A stretch of 64,000 nt of DNA from Rhodamnia argentea (GCF_020921035.1 NC_063152.1:28581903-28645902), one strand, 5' to 3'; shown: positions 1 through 11,991, numbered from the stretch's first letter. Notes: generated by a model not told the origin, from the letters alone. Numbers and translations: made by a program.

Positions 1-544
1 TTTTCTTGAAGTTATGTATATCCTTTTCATGTGAAATGAAGACCTTCTTTTAAAAAAAAAAAAAAAGACACCGATCAAATTAATTTCTCAAAGTCATCGT
101 ACCACTCCTCCGTAGTGTGGCAGATTGTAATTTGTTGAGAGAATCGACTTTCCGGCTCCGGGGCACGTAGTCGCTCGCAATGGCACATCAGAAAGAACTT
201 TTGCAGCGTCTTGAATTGTCCGAGCTTTCCTGTTTCGACTAGGAATCAAAACAACTTCATGATAATGCCAAAAGTGTCGCATCACTTTACAAATGAATCG
301 TCTGTGCGAAGATGAGCCCATAAAAAGTTCCTATTTGGAATTCCAAAGCTAAGTATTATCGTGCGCCTCACAATTTTATCCTTTAGCATCTTGACAAATA
401 CCTTCTTAAAAGGTCACTTATCCAAAATCGCTCTCCCTATGTTCGATGCACGATTCGATTCATTTTCCCAGCCCTCTTCACCATCCTTGAAGCCTACTAG
501 GAACCGCTCATTGTCCAAGCCCTCTCGGTCCGGTGACCACTCCC

Positions 545-2160
545 CACCTTTGTCGGATCGGGTCATTACACACGAGCCTGAGCCCGAGCATCGATGACTT
601 GGGCATGGCCTCGATAGACCTAGGAGCCAAGGAAACATACACGGACATTGAGGTCTTAGGTCCGATCTCAATGGACCTAAGCCCGGGTACCGGCGATCCG
701 AGCATTGGCATTGTTAGAATTCGACGCACAATCACAATGAAGTAAAGCGTAAAATGAGAAAAAGAAATTGAGACATGAGATTCTACCCTAGTTCACCCTT
801 AAATTATGGTTACGTTCAGCAGAGAATTCCACTATAATTAGCATCCCGTACCTCCCGTTGCATCACTCAATTACAAGCGAAAAAAAAGTATATATAGCAG
901 TAGCTATTCATGATCCCAAACTCAAACTACTAATGAAAAAATATAAGTTTAAACTATAAAAGCCCTCTAGTGTCCATGGAAAACTCGCCGCTTGAAACCC
1001 CCGTTGGGGCTACTTCTTCGGACCCCGACCCGCTTAGCGTGAAGTGGGACTCGTGTATTTTTTTGTCGTTGGGGAGAATGAATCACACATCAACAGGCAT
1101 CGGGATCTCGAGGACCAGCCTTAATGGATGCACACTCGAGCGTCATGGTCCCGAGCTCGGTATCCATGGATCGGGGTGAGGGTACCGGGAACCAAACACG
1201 GGCACCTAGCCTTAGTGGACCCGGACTCAAGTGCCAAGAACCCGAGCTCGAGTCGGGACCCCGGGCAAGGACATTGGGGACTTGACCTTTGTTAACCAAA
1301 CCTCGATTCTCGCCTCGGTGGATCGAGCTCGACCACTAAGGAGCCGGACACATGCGCTAGTTCCACGGCTTGGGGGTTGGGAATTCGATCATGAGCACCG
1401 AGGTCCCGAGGGTGGGTACCCGAGCTTGAGAGTCGAGGACTAGGGCATGGGAACCGCTCGGATCAAGGCGTTGAAGACTTAGGGCACCGGGGACGCGAGC
1501 ACAACTTCGATAAACCCATGTCGGTTTGTTGGGGGCCCAAACATAGGCGTTAGTGTTTCTACCCCACCCTCAATGGACCCAAGCCCGAGTGCCAAAGACC
1601 TAAGCTCGGGGGTTATGGACCTAGCATGGACATTGCGGGTCTAAGCCTTAGCTTCTATGGACCCGAGCATAGAGTTCATGGACCCAGACCCGGCTTCCAT
1701 AGGCCGCACACAAGCGTCGAGGACCTAAGCATAGTCTCGATGGACCCTAGACCCGGCGTTCTCACAGCAAAGCAGTCTAGACTATGATGAAACTTTCAGT
1801 CTAGTAGCAAAGATTACAAATGTACGTGTCCCGCTAGCGCTTACAGCAAGCAAGTCCTCGAAGTCGTGGCAGATGGACATTAAGAATGTCTTCTTACATA
1901 GAGAATTAGATCGAGAAATTTACATGGAGCATCCACATGGGTGTCGAGACCCAAGAGACGGGCACCAAGATCTTGAGCCCACTTTTTGTGGACCATGTCA
2001 TAGGCACTTGCTCCGATGTCTCGGCCCCGGGGCACCGGGGTCCGGAGGCAGGCCTCTATGGACCAAGGCCCAAGCGTCGGGCACATGCACCGAGGGCCCG
2101 GGCTTGGCCTCATGGACCCAACCGGGTTGCCAAGGACCTAGCAATGAGCTTTGAGATTTC
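545..2160. repeat. Degenerate GC-rich minisatellite, period about 21 bp
   Basis: This tract is far more GC-rich than its surroundings and repeats a core like TGGACCYRAGC. It is clearest at 1574-1761, where nine consecutive units of 20-22 bp can be laid out, most starting TGGACC, AGACC or GGACC and running into AAGC or GAGC. Similar units recur at about 600-700, 1010-1260 and 2060-2155. An AT-rich stretch (about 720-965) and a copia fragment (1780-1941) interrupt it. Several open frames cross it, but only because GC-rich repeats have few stops; I see no protein family in them. The repeat class is not one I recognise. Confidence 0.65.
1780..1941 (+). pseudogene. Ty1/copia retrotransposon reverse transcriptase fragment
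   Basis: Fifty-four codons read without a stop from DYDETFSLVAK through WQMDIKNVFLH to EIYMEHPHG. This is the start of the Ty1/copia reverse transcriptase domain (family pattern DYxETFxPVxK ... QMDVKNAFLxGxLxEEVYMxQPxG), including the first catalytic Asp region (MDIKN). Homology stops abruptly on both sides at the GC-rich minisatellite, so no YVDD box, integrase, gag or LTR remains. It is a dead fragment, either inserted into or captured by the repeat tract. Confidence 0.85.
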
Positions 2161-2199
2161 TATACGAAAGCACAATGTCTCCGGTCCAAGTGTCGATGT

Positions 2200-3264
2200 T
2201 TAGTGATATTGATTTCCTTATTTTTGAAGGAGAAAATCTTTTCTCGAATTTAAGTATAGAGATATTTCATTGACTCAATTTAGCGATTCAAATGCTGAGA
2301 AGTATTTTTTCGAAAGAAATATTTTCCACCAAACAAAACGGAGCTTGGAATAGAAATTTTTTTATCAGATTCACGGGGTAGGATTGCATCATAGGATAAG
2401 TCAAGGAATATAGAATTGATTGATATACCAAACTGACCATATATCACCCAGAAAACTAAAAAAAGAAGAAAAAGTACTAAGCAAGTTGACAATGGAGTCC
2501 GTGGAGCTTGAAATGAAATTTTCAAGAAGGTATAGTCGGCCCGACCCATTGTGATTTTGTAAATAACCCAAATTGGGAGTCCATTTTTTTCCAATTTGAT
2601 GCTGAAGGACTAGCATTTCACTCACCATCACCCCTTTAAATTGGATATAAACGAAGCATTACAAAGTACTCCCAAATTAGTTTCTTTCATGGGTGCCACT
2701 TGGATCTATAATTTGAAAGAGGTTGATCATTCTTCTTGCAATGAGCACTTTTCTTACACTCGCCACTAATCTTGTTTCTAACTAGGATTCCACCCTTCCA
2801 AGGCGCTTGTCTCATTTAATCCCATTGATTCTAATGAGCTGTCAATAACATGAGTGTAATACTAAGACTAAATAATAAAATCATCAAAAGAAATACTCTT
2901 TTGCATAGGATGGGCAACCGGAGCATTAGTTTCCAATTGTGGAGCATTAGTTTCAAACGGTTGAGATTAATAGTAAATATCAAACGCTAGCCATATCTTT
3001 TAAGTACCAAACGATAGTTTCAAAAGTGTTGGATTTTATGTCTCACAAGGTCAATATTGCAAAAAAAAAAAAAATAGAGAAAATAACATTTATATTTGAG
3101 AATTTATAGATGAGAAAAGCAAAAATTATGTATGCCTTGTGGAACTTCAATTCTTTTGAAATTTTATGATCACAAACATAACAACTAAGCTCTTTTACCG
3201 ACATATCGAAAATCAAGTTAGTTTCTCTTTGCAATTAAAAAAAAAACAGGTTTACTAATCTCTG
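2200..3264. other. AT-rich intergenic stretch, no gene seen
   Basis: No credible coding region. Around 2280-2340 there is a short tract with GAAATATTTTCC and ACCAAACAAAAC, resembling the end of the inverted-repeat element found at 3265-3508, so it may be an eroded fragment of the same family. Confidence 0.4.
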
Positions 3265-3508
3265 GCTTCATTTGTTTCGCGAAAAATGAATGATTTGAAA
3301 AATATTTTCCTAGAAACAATCGTTTTTATTGCTTACAAAACTAAATAAAAGACATATATTTTCATCGTATGAGGGATTTTTAAGACATAAAATGTTGTCA
3401 ACAATATGAAAATTATTTTCTATTAATTGATGTTTTAAGAGATAAAAGCAATCATTTTATTGAAAAATATTTTTTCAATCATTCATTTTTCACGAAACAA
3501 ACGAAACA
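3265..3508. mobile_element. MITE-like element with about 45-bp terminal inverted repeats
   Basis: The left end (TTTGTTTCGCGAAAAATGAA and onward) is repeated in inverted orientation at the right end (TTCATTTTTCACGAAACAAA), with about 45 bp of imperfect pairing on each side of an AT-rich core. No ORF is present. The size (about 244 bp) and structure fit a non-autonomous DNA transposon. I could not find a convincing target-site duplication, so the superfamily is left open. A related end occurs near 58170-58230. Confidence 0.6.
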
Positions 3509-5615
3509 TTATTACCATATCGGATTCTTAGCACTTGCAGTGAACACCTTTAAAAGTATGATACTCAAATGATCGATAAAAAAGTTATATGGCATTCAAG
3601 TGATCAAAAAAAAAATGGCACTCAATTAAGCACTTTAAGTTATGGTATTCAAGTGAACGAGAAAACATATAACACTTTATTGGGCGTCATATGAAAGTTA
3701 TGACACTTATGATGTAATTGTTTCCTTTATTAGTCACATCCAATTCAACGGATAAAGATCAAACTTAAAAACTCTTATGTCAATTTCATTTTTCAAGCGA
3801 AATTTTAGAATGAGCCCGAGCAAAGCATGAGCACTTAAGCGGTTGGTTCTCTAAATTTGCAGTGTGAAAGGCATCTAGCGATTTTCTTCGCACAACATTT
3901 CCCAGTGTACACCAAAGTCTCGATAAGTCTCATGGTCCCTTTGTATTTTCCACCCCCCCCAGTAAGCTACTACTGAGGATTACCTACAATCGAATAAATG
4001 ACTTGGGGCATGGATGTCTCTTGATCTTCGGCTTTAGATGATCGAAGTATAATTGAAGATACAGATCAAAAAGCTAAATTTCGATTGTTCATGGGCTGTT
4101 TCGCCAATTTCTTTAAAGAGTGTTGTGTCGCAACCGAATGAGAATAGATGAGAGACTCGTGAGATCGAAGACTCTCCCCAGTCCGAATAGGAAGTATCTT
4201 CATAAAATTTGCGATCAACCAACATGTCAAATGAGGCAAATCAAGTCGATGTCTCGAAAAGCACTGTCCAATGGGCCCAAAACCCAAAATAAAAAAATTT
4301 GACGTCTGAAAATGGAGAGAAAAGGAAAGAAAGAGACGGAAAGTGACGGGCTTGTTACAATGAGCCTCACTCAAACAAGCATTTTCCAACTAATCTCTTT
4401 ATCTTTAGTATGACAAAAATAAAAAATTAATATCTTTATGACGACAATGCAGGAGCTGAAATTCCAACGACTTGCTCCAGACGCAAGTCACTACTATAGG
4501 AGCCTATCCAAAAATAGCCATCATAAGATGAAGGGAAGCTTACCTTCTCCACTGTCACCCCCTAAGTTGAGAGAAAATATTTTTTCTTCCCTTCACTCAA
4601 GGAAATACCTTCGAATTTTGTATCCTAGAGTTCAGACGAAACAGTTTAAGGATTTACATAAGTCCACCGTAATCTCTTTATCTTTAGTATGACAAAAAAA
4701 AAAATAATCTCTTTGTTTTTTTTTATTTTTTGACAAAGCATAGTGGCATGGGAAAGTCTCAATCGTCCTTCTCATTCCAAACCCGATTACTAATTGTGAC
4801 ACGATAACAAATTAAAGCTCCAGAAGGGTTAAGTCAAAACAGATGATGATCAAGCTCTTGTTAATAATTCAATGCTTTTGTCTTGGCTGACTAATCACTT
4901 GTCTGGGGGGAATGTTGATCACTGAACGATGCATTTGTTTATTTCCGATGGTTGAGCTATCTTGTCTTGGTGGTGGGGGAGGGATCAGGAAATAAGACAA
5001 GTCCCCCAATTTTTTTTTCCCCATGATTTAGACTCCTTCTCCAATTACGTTGTATTCTTCTCCGTCGGCAATCGTCAAACCCCCTCCCAAAAAAAAATAA
5101 AAGCTCCTAAGTTGATTATCCTATCCCGATTTTCCAGTTGTGATGAGGACGGCCACAACGAGATGATAAAGGTACTCCTGTTTCGGGCTCATCTTCTGCA
5201 ACTTTAACAAGTGAAGAAAGACCTTTGGAATCGGGATTTCAATGCTACAATCCACAATCATAACTCGAATGCCTTCAATATCGTCGCTAGCACGGTACTT
5301 AGATCATTCGCGCTACGGAAAACAGGTCTCTTTGGTGCGTTTCATGAGAGAAAGATTCGATTTTGAACATTGTCGGCAGTATATAGGAAGTTTCTCGTTC
5401 TTTGTCTTGTGTGAACTACATGAAATGTTGGCTGCGGGGTTGGCGAATGGAAACGCATGGAAAATGAACAAATGGCGAAATCCGAGCCCTCCGCTTCGCC
5501 ATGCGTGGCCCAAGGCCGTGAATATCTCCATCATGGTTCCACTACTAACACAGCGACTGTCGGCCGAGACATATCATCATTAGTCAAGAGGACTACGAGG
5601 TTCGACCAAAACCCC
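3509..5615. other. Intergenic, no gene supported
   Basis: Mostly AT-rich DNA. The stretch 3540-3720 repeats phrases of the type ATACTCAAATGATC / GGCATTCAAGTGATC / GGTATTCAAGTGAAC, probably an eroded repeat element. Open frames at 4066-4389 and 5242-5583 show no family that I recognise. Confidence 0.4.
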
Positions 5616-5619
5616 AGAA

Positions 5620-6225
5620 ATTATGCTAAATTTGTTGTTATTTTTCTAATTAAGTCCTAAAATTTTTTATGCTTTACCAATCGAGTCAATTTAATCAACT
5701 TTAACTGGAAATTGCTGATGTAGACATCGGTTGTCCTACGTGACACGATTATCGCTGACTCGGATAATTTTTAATAATATTTAAATATTTTTTGGAATTT
5801 TTATTTTTATTATTTTCTACAAATTTTTAATATATTTATTTTCCTTTTTTTCTTTGCTTTTTTATGGCCGACAAGGGCCATTGGTGGTGAAGGCCTCGCC
5901 TAGCCAGCCGCGGGCAAGGGCTTAGCAACCCCACTAGACACGGGCAAGGTGACCCTCGCTGGCCAAGCACGAAAAAAAGGAAAATAAATTTGAAAATAAT
6001 CATAAAATATCAAATTATTATTAAAAATTATCCACATCAGTGGTGGTTGTGCTTCGTAGGATGGCCAGCATCCACGTCAACGGTATCCGAGTAAAATTAG
6101 TCGGGCAAACTCAATTGGCAAAATGTGAAAAGGTTTAGGGGATTCAATTGGCAAAATTAAAAGGTTTAGGAGACTTAATTGGTAAAATTGATAGGTTTAT
6201 GACCGAATTGGTAAAAGTGTAACAT
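5620..6225. mobile_element. MITE-like inverted-repeat element with GC-rich core (copy 1)
   Basis: The left part (about 5630-5800) carries AATTAAGTCCTAAAA, GTCCTACGTGACACG and GACTCGGATAATTTTTAATA. The right part (about 6000-6220) carries the inverse of these phrases (AAAATTATCCACATC, TTCGTAGGATGGCCAGC, TTTAGGAGACTTAATTGG). The centre (about 5866-5976) is a GC-rich segment of GGCCGACAAGGGCC type. There is no coding capacity. This is a long imperfect foldback element; related copies lie at about 6650-7025 and 10520-11350. Confidence 0.6.
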
Positions 6226-6649
6226 GTTTAATATCTTGTGGACAATTTTCCCGCAAAACCCTCCGATTTAATCTTCTTTAATGCAAATTCAACCCGCACG
6301 ACTTCTGCTTCTTTTGACCGGACAATGCCCTCCAACTCTCCATTTCCGCTTTCTTGCTGTTCTTCACAAGTCTTTTGAGTTAGGAAAGAGCATCCAATGA
6401 GGAAAAGAGTGGTTGAAAGAGGAGTATCCAACACATCATAAACGAACGTCGACAATGGATGTCCCTTGTCAGCTCACCAGCTTGCAGCGATTGAACTAAT
6501 GGTTCCCCATCAGAACCTTCTTCACAGTGTCCATGACCTTCATAAACAAATTGTCAATTTGTCATTGACACGACGCCTGGGGTAACTTTTTTTCTGGCCC
6601 CGTTTGGCCCCTTCCATTTGGTGCGGCTCTCTTTTGACATGTCACCTTA

Positions 6650-7025
6650 CGAATGAAAAATTATCAAAAAAATCATAAATTTATTATAATTATTTCAGTT
6701 TAGTCATAAATTTTTCTTTTTTATCAATTTAATCATATAACATTTTGCATTTATGTCAATTCAGTTCACCATGCCAATTTTAGCTTGCCGGTGCAAACGT
6801 GACATTGTCGATGCAAACGTGACAATTTTAATATTATTTTAACATGTCTTGAATTTTTTTATAATTTTTTTGTTCCCTTTTTTTTCTTCCATTTTTCCCT
6901 TTTCTTTAATTTTTTCTTCAACCCTTAGGGCCGACGAAGGTGGCTAGCTGGATTGAATTGACACAAATACAAAAGATTTAGAACTGAATTAGCATAATTA
7001 CAATAAATTTATGATATTTTTGATA
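6650..7025. mobile_element. MITE-like inverted-repeat element (copy 2)
   Basis: This shares the architecture of the element at 5620-6225. The left arm has repeated CATAAATTTATTATAATTA / AGTTTAGTCATAAA phrases, followed by AATTTTAATATTATTTTAAC. The centre (about 6928-6952) is short and GC-rich (GGGCCGACGAAGG type). The right arm is the inverse (AACTGAATTAGCATAATTAC, AATAAATTTATGATATTTTT). The two copies are strongly diverged. The internal GTGCAAACGTGACA is present twice. Confidence 0.5.
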
Positions 7026-9280
7026 ATTCTCTCGACTTACCAAGCAGCTAACCTTGACAGTAACCTCAAAGGGTGACCTTATACCGATTGTTCTACACAC
7101 AAGTTTTTTTTTGGCACGTTGAACAAGAATAGAAATGATAAGAGAAAGAACAACTCGTTTTCTTTCTTTCACCGATATACGTATTAAGCCACGTGATACG
7201 TGACATATATTTACGAGATTTTGAGTACAATCCATTTGAATTGAATTCCCAATTATAGTTTACCGCATCATTTAACATACAAATTAATGCAAAACGATCT
7301 TAACATACATTGCATCCGTCGTCCAATTTCCAACTTAAGTTTACATCGAGAAAGAAGCTCCTCGAACACTTCCCTCGACCGAAGTGTCTAAATTGGGAAG
7401 AACCTACAAATACAGGCGTGAATATCGATCCCACCAACTTAGCGCGAGCCCCTAAATGGAAACTTCCTGACCGTGTTCGAATTCTCCACGAAATAGTGAA
7501 CAGACGTCTCTCCGAAAAAAAATTCATTTTTGAAGTGAATTTTGGTGTTGTACATTGGCAAAGCTTGATGCACAAGACATCCATTGCTCCTTCTCAAGTC
7601 TCCATTTGCAGGCAGGACAAGCTGGGTGGATGGAAAGTGACGACTGAACGTGGGAAATTTAGTGCACTTGTGGTCCTCCCACTACGAAACTTATCTTTGC
7701 ATGTCCCTTAGGGCAAGCTGGGCCAGCACCAACACTCTCTATCAAGTATCAACCACACTCGAGACAAAAACCTAAAATAAGACAGAAGAAGAAGAAGAAG
7801 AAGAATATCTGAAAACCAATCGCTTTCTGTCGAATTTCTCGAGTTATTAAAGCACCATCTTGGCAAGCCCATACGTCTCGATAAGCACTTAACAATTGAT
7901 TCTAGGTGACAAGTGTTTGTTTATTTCCTATGAGAGGATCGCCGGTGGTCCTTCATTGGCGACATCTAAGCTTCTTCTCTACTATTCTCCCAACAAACCC
8001 CAAGGGAGAAAGGAGGTCCGGCTGTCGAGCCTCATCAATTGAGTAGAATAGCACCTACCAAAACTTTAGAATAATCTCCATTGCGTTTGTCTGGTGCATA
8101 GTCCCCAGGAATAGGTAACGCTCGACCCCATCTCTTGTTAGGCCAAGTCCTTTTCATCATACGCTCGTGATATGTGTAGTGCTAATAAGATATCAAGGTC
8201 AATCGAGCGACCGGTTACCGATGCATGCCGAAAAGGGTGGTCTTGGGATATCGGGTGGTGCGAAAGGTTTTTTTTTTTCGCTCTTGTTGGCCCTTCCACG
8301 GCGCAGCGAGTATAAAAAAACGAAAATAAAACCCTAAGAGGTCATTCGAATAATAAGCATACCCATCGTCGTGGCTTCGTATCCGGGTTCAAATCATTAT
8401 GCTTAACGCATTCGACTGGAGCGACTGGAGCAAAATTTGGTTGTGTGTCTCTAGTAATTATCCGGTGCGTGTGGGACTAATGACTGTACTTCGGTGGAGA
8501 TTCATCTGAGTACTTAACGAAATATTGTGGGGTTAGTAGTTATAATTTCCTTGATTTTTTTTTTTTGGCATGTGAAATTATGATTGGAGCTTGTAACGCA
8601 GTAAAAAGAGGGGGTGGGCCCAACTGTTTTCTCTAGTGGCCCCCACCTCCCCCCAGTCGACCAGTATTTAGGCCCAACTGCTCCTCACGTGCGTTTGGAA
8701 TCCCAAGATTTCATGTCGGGAAAATTACAGAATGGGACATCGAACACATAGGCTCAAAAGAACAGTGAATTCAGTGCATCCCCTGATTCTCTTTTTTTTT
8801 TTTCTTTTCCTTTTTTGTTTCCCCTCGATTAATCCGTTTATTTATGGAGTGGAATTTTATGGAAATTGGAGATGTGGGAACAGTAAATTCAGGGCGTCGT
8901 TCTGGTTTTCAATACATCGACTGGTAGAGATTCTAGAGAAGTAGGACTATTAAATGTGACATGAAGTACGACTATTAAATGTGACATGAAGTAAGGACGA
9001 GGATAATTATTTTTTTTTGGAAAAAAAAAAAAATAATACTGAAGGGGACCAGTTAAATATGGTGGAAAGAGAGGCTGGTGATACCATTGAATTGATGTCC
9101 TAACTCCTCAGAATAATCATTTGATCAATTGTTCTCTCGTATTTATAATAATTTAAGGCTAATTATTTTCTTCCATGACTTTTTTATTTCATAAAATCTA
9201 GTGACGTACTTGCTAATCTCGAAGAACCATTTGTTTTGGCATGAAATGATAAGGGATAATAACATAAATAATCCCTAAAT
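7026..9280. other. Intergenic with short simple repeats, no gene supported
   Basis: Contains a (GAA)n microsatellite (7785-7805) and a nearly perfect 25-bp tandem duplication (8941-8990, unit core GACTATTAAATGTGACATGA). A 133-codon open frame at 7310-7711 does not resemble a family that I know. Confidence 0.45.
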
Positions 9281-9285
9281 TTTGT

Positions 9286-9660
9286 CCCAAAATATAATGC
9301 GATATCCGAACTTTTAATTTAACCAGTATAATCTTGAATTTAGCCCAATATGTAATGTGATCCCTGAATTTTTAATTTGACAAATATAGTCCCTAGATCT
9401 TTAGGACATGTTCAACTTAATTCCTTGATTATATGAAGAAGTTCAATATAGTAATTCCATTAATACAAGTTCAAGGATGGAACTTGATGTTTTTTTATTG
9501 TTCAAGGACTAAGTTAAATATGTACCAAAAGTCCGGTGATTATATTAAATAAATTGAAAATTCAGCGACCACATTGCACATTGGCTTAAGTTCATGGATC
9601 ATATTGATCAAATTAAAAGTTCAAAGTTTAAAGACCATTTGGTTCATTTTTTCAATGAAA
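9286..9660. mobile_element. Inverted-repeat element, probably a MITE relic
   Basis: The left arm (about 9286-9400) reads GAACTTTTAATTTAACCAG ... AGCCCAATATGTAATGTG. The right arm (about 9565-9635) gives the same phrases in inverse (CACATTGCACATTGGCTTAA ... AAATTAAAAGTTC). The element folds on itself over most of its length and has no ORF. Divergence between the arms suggests it is old. Confidence 0.55.
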
Positions 9661-10519
9661 TGTGAATGAAATATTACTTTGAAAAAAAATTCTCTTTCTA
9701 TGATTTTATGGAAGCACTTATACTCAGATTGGACGGTGTTGACTTTAGATGTTTTGTCCTTTCTTCTTTGTCATTTAGTTTGTGTTTTCTTAAGCATTTT
9801 AAAATAAGATAATTTCCTATTGTAAACAGCTTATTAACACCCAAAAAAAAAAAAAACACTATTAGTCTTAAAAAGGCGATCATAGTCAAAATCGAACCTT
9901 TTCTCTATTTGAGTACTTAATAGGTACTTTGAGGTACAGCAACCAATAACAATGCCACTTCCTTCTCTTTCAATTATGAGAGAAGAATGAGTATTTTCCG
10001 AGTCTTCATGTGAATAATGAAAGGGTTAAGAACCTAGCAACACTTAGAAAAATTTAGCTCATCCCAAGATTGCATGCCTCCATATTTCTGGAAGTATTAT
10101 TCTCACACAATTTCATTTATATTTCATTGCGCGCTTTCTATCTTATTGAGAATAATGAGCGACGAGAAATGAACAAAATGCGATCATCCCTAAAAGGATC
10201 CACACCTCCGACATGAAAGGCAGACTATTTTCTTTTACTGCAAAATTTATCAACTAATCTTTTCAACTCTTGTTCTTGTTCAATAATCGAAGAACAAGAT
10301 AAGAACTGTCATACTTACTTGTTCTCTCAAGATCCCGCATATCGCCGATATGTGTGCTTCGATAATTATGCGGTGCATGTAAATAGATTGCCGCGTCGGA
10401 CGTAGATTAATTAATTTTATTTTGGGTCAAAGGAGATTAATTAAAGTTAAACACTTGACAACTATCCGACGCTTCTTTAGTACTATCGGAAAGAGAGGAG
10501 AGAAGTATAAAAAAATAAA
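9661..10519. other. AT-rich intergenic stretch
   Basis: No gene, RNA or intact repeat recognised. A short open frame on the minus strand (9698-9889) looks like chance. Confidence 0.35.
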
Positions 10520-11350
10520 TAAACCTATTGTTTTTGTGACAATTTGATCTTAAATTTTACAATTTTGCCAATATAATCATAAATATTTTGATGATTTTCT
10601 AATTTTGTATGAAAATCATTAATGTGGATGCCAATTGTCTTACGTGGTATGATCGGTCTTGAAGTTGACAATTTTATAATTTTTTTTAAATATTCTGATT
10701 TTTTTCATAATTTTTTATTTTTATTTTCTTTTTTATTTAATTTTACCCTTTCCAAACTTCATAAAAAAGAAAAAAAAAATAAAACAGAATATTTATGAAA
10801 AATAAAATTTTAAAAAAATTAGTTATAAAAATTATCCATATCAAATGTCATCATCCTATCATTTTTTTTATTTTTTTTATTTTTATTTAATTTTACCCTT
10901 GCCAAACTTCATAAAAAAAGAAAAAAAAATAAAACAGAATATTTATAAAAAATAAAATTTTAAAAAAATTAGTTATAAAAATTATCCATATCAAATGTCA
11001 TCATCCTATAATTTTTTTTATTTTTTTTATTTTTATTTAATTTTACCCTTGCCAAACTTCATAAAAAAAGGAAAAAAAAATAAAACAGAATATTTATAAA
11101 AAATAAAATTTTAAAAAAATTAGTTATAAAAATTATCCATATCAAATGTCAATCATCCTATAATTTTTTTATTTTTATTTTGTTTTTATTTAATTTTGCC
11201 CTTGCCAAACTTCATAAAAAAGAAAAAAAATAAAACAGAATATTTATAAAAATAAAAATTTTAAAAAATTAGTTGTAAAAATTATCCATATCAAATGTCG
11301 ATCATCCTATGTTGCACTATCGACGTCCACGTTATCAATCGGCCAAAATT
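10520..11350. mobile_element. MITE-like inverted-repeat element with internal tandem expansion (copy 3)
   Basis: The outer parts match the family at 5620-6225: the left arm has GATGCCAATTGTCTTACGTG and GACAATTTTATAATTTTTTT, the right arm has AAAAATTATCCATATCAAATG ... CACTATCGACGTCCACG. Instead of a GC-rich core, the middle is a tandem array of about 150-bp units (10706-11312). Confidence 0.55.
10706..11312. repeat. Tandem array, four units of about 150 bp
   Basis: The marker phrase TTTTACCCTT(T/G)CCAAACTTC starts at 10741, 10891, 11041 and (as TTTTGCCC) 11194, giving spacings of 150, 150 and 153 bp. Each unit continues with ATAAAAAA, AATAAAACAGAATATTTAT, TTAGTTATAAAAATTATCC and CATATCAAATGTC. 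Units 2 and 3 are almost identical, and the outer units are more diverged, as expected from unequal exchange or slippage. The array ends about 1.1 kb upstream of the TRM start codon. Confidence 0.85.
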
Positions 11351-11991
11351 TGGTTGAAAAAATTAAATTGATAAATCGTCGTGGAGGAAAAAAAAAAACC
11401 AAAAAAGAAAAGGGAAAGAGAAACATTAATGGGGGGGCCCACTTATGCTACCCCAACCGTCACGTACCCCTTTCTCCACTCGCATCACCCAACAGCAGCG
11501 CTTGCAAAGAGCTCTCCTCCTCCCCTCTCTCTTTCGCTCTCGCGTATGGAGATCGAGTGTCACGCTGAGCGAACCCACGAGTCAATTTAAGAGGAGCTAT
11601 TGAAGTCTTCCCTGTTTCGGCTGCCTCAAGATTCCTCCGCTCATAGCGGAACCATGATCCGCGGTTTTCCAGGGGGGAAGTTAGTTCTCGGTACTCGTAC
11701 GAGTTTCCAGCTTCGGAGCTCGGACGCTCGAGGAAGGAGCCTCGAAGAGCTGTTTGTTTGGTGCGATTCTTCACTCTTCACTTGAAGCAGCAGACTCTGT
11801 CCATCGATCATCTGAAAAGCTGAAACTTTTTCGTTCTTTTTTGGGTTTGGCATGGTGAATTGGAGAGATTTCTTCTTCTTTTTCGCAAATTTCAATTTGC
11901 ATGGCACGTCGCTTGCCTGACGAAGAATCGATAACTCTCTGCAGAATTTGGAGTGCCCCACTTTTTCTTCCGACTCTGTGTTTCTTTGAAG

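Noticed and set aside
94-321. Minus-strand 75-codon frame with a GAGKS phrase
   Set aside because: GAGKS alone suggested a P-loop, but the context is too short and the expected flanking strand and motifs are missing.
5242-5583. 113-codon open frame
   Set aside because: Sequence does not resemble a known family and lies next to repeat DNA; probably chance.
7310-7711. 133-codon open frame on the plus strand
   Set aside because: No recognisable domain, no sign of splicing partners or promoter, and it overlaps an equally open frame on the other strand.
8360-8420. GGGTTCAAATC phrase resembling a pol III B-box
   Set aside because: No matching A-box or acceptor-stem pairing could be found upstream, and no tail or target duplication marks a SINE.
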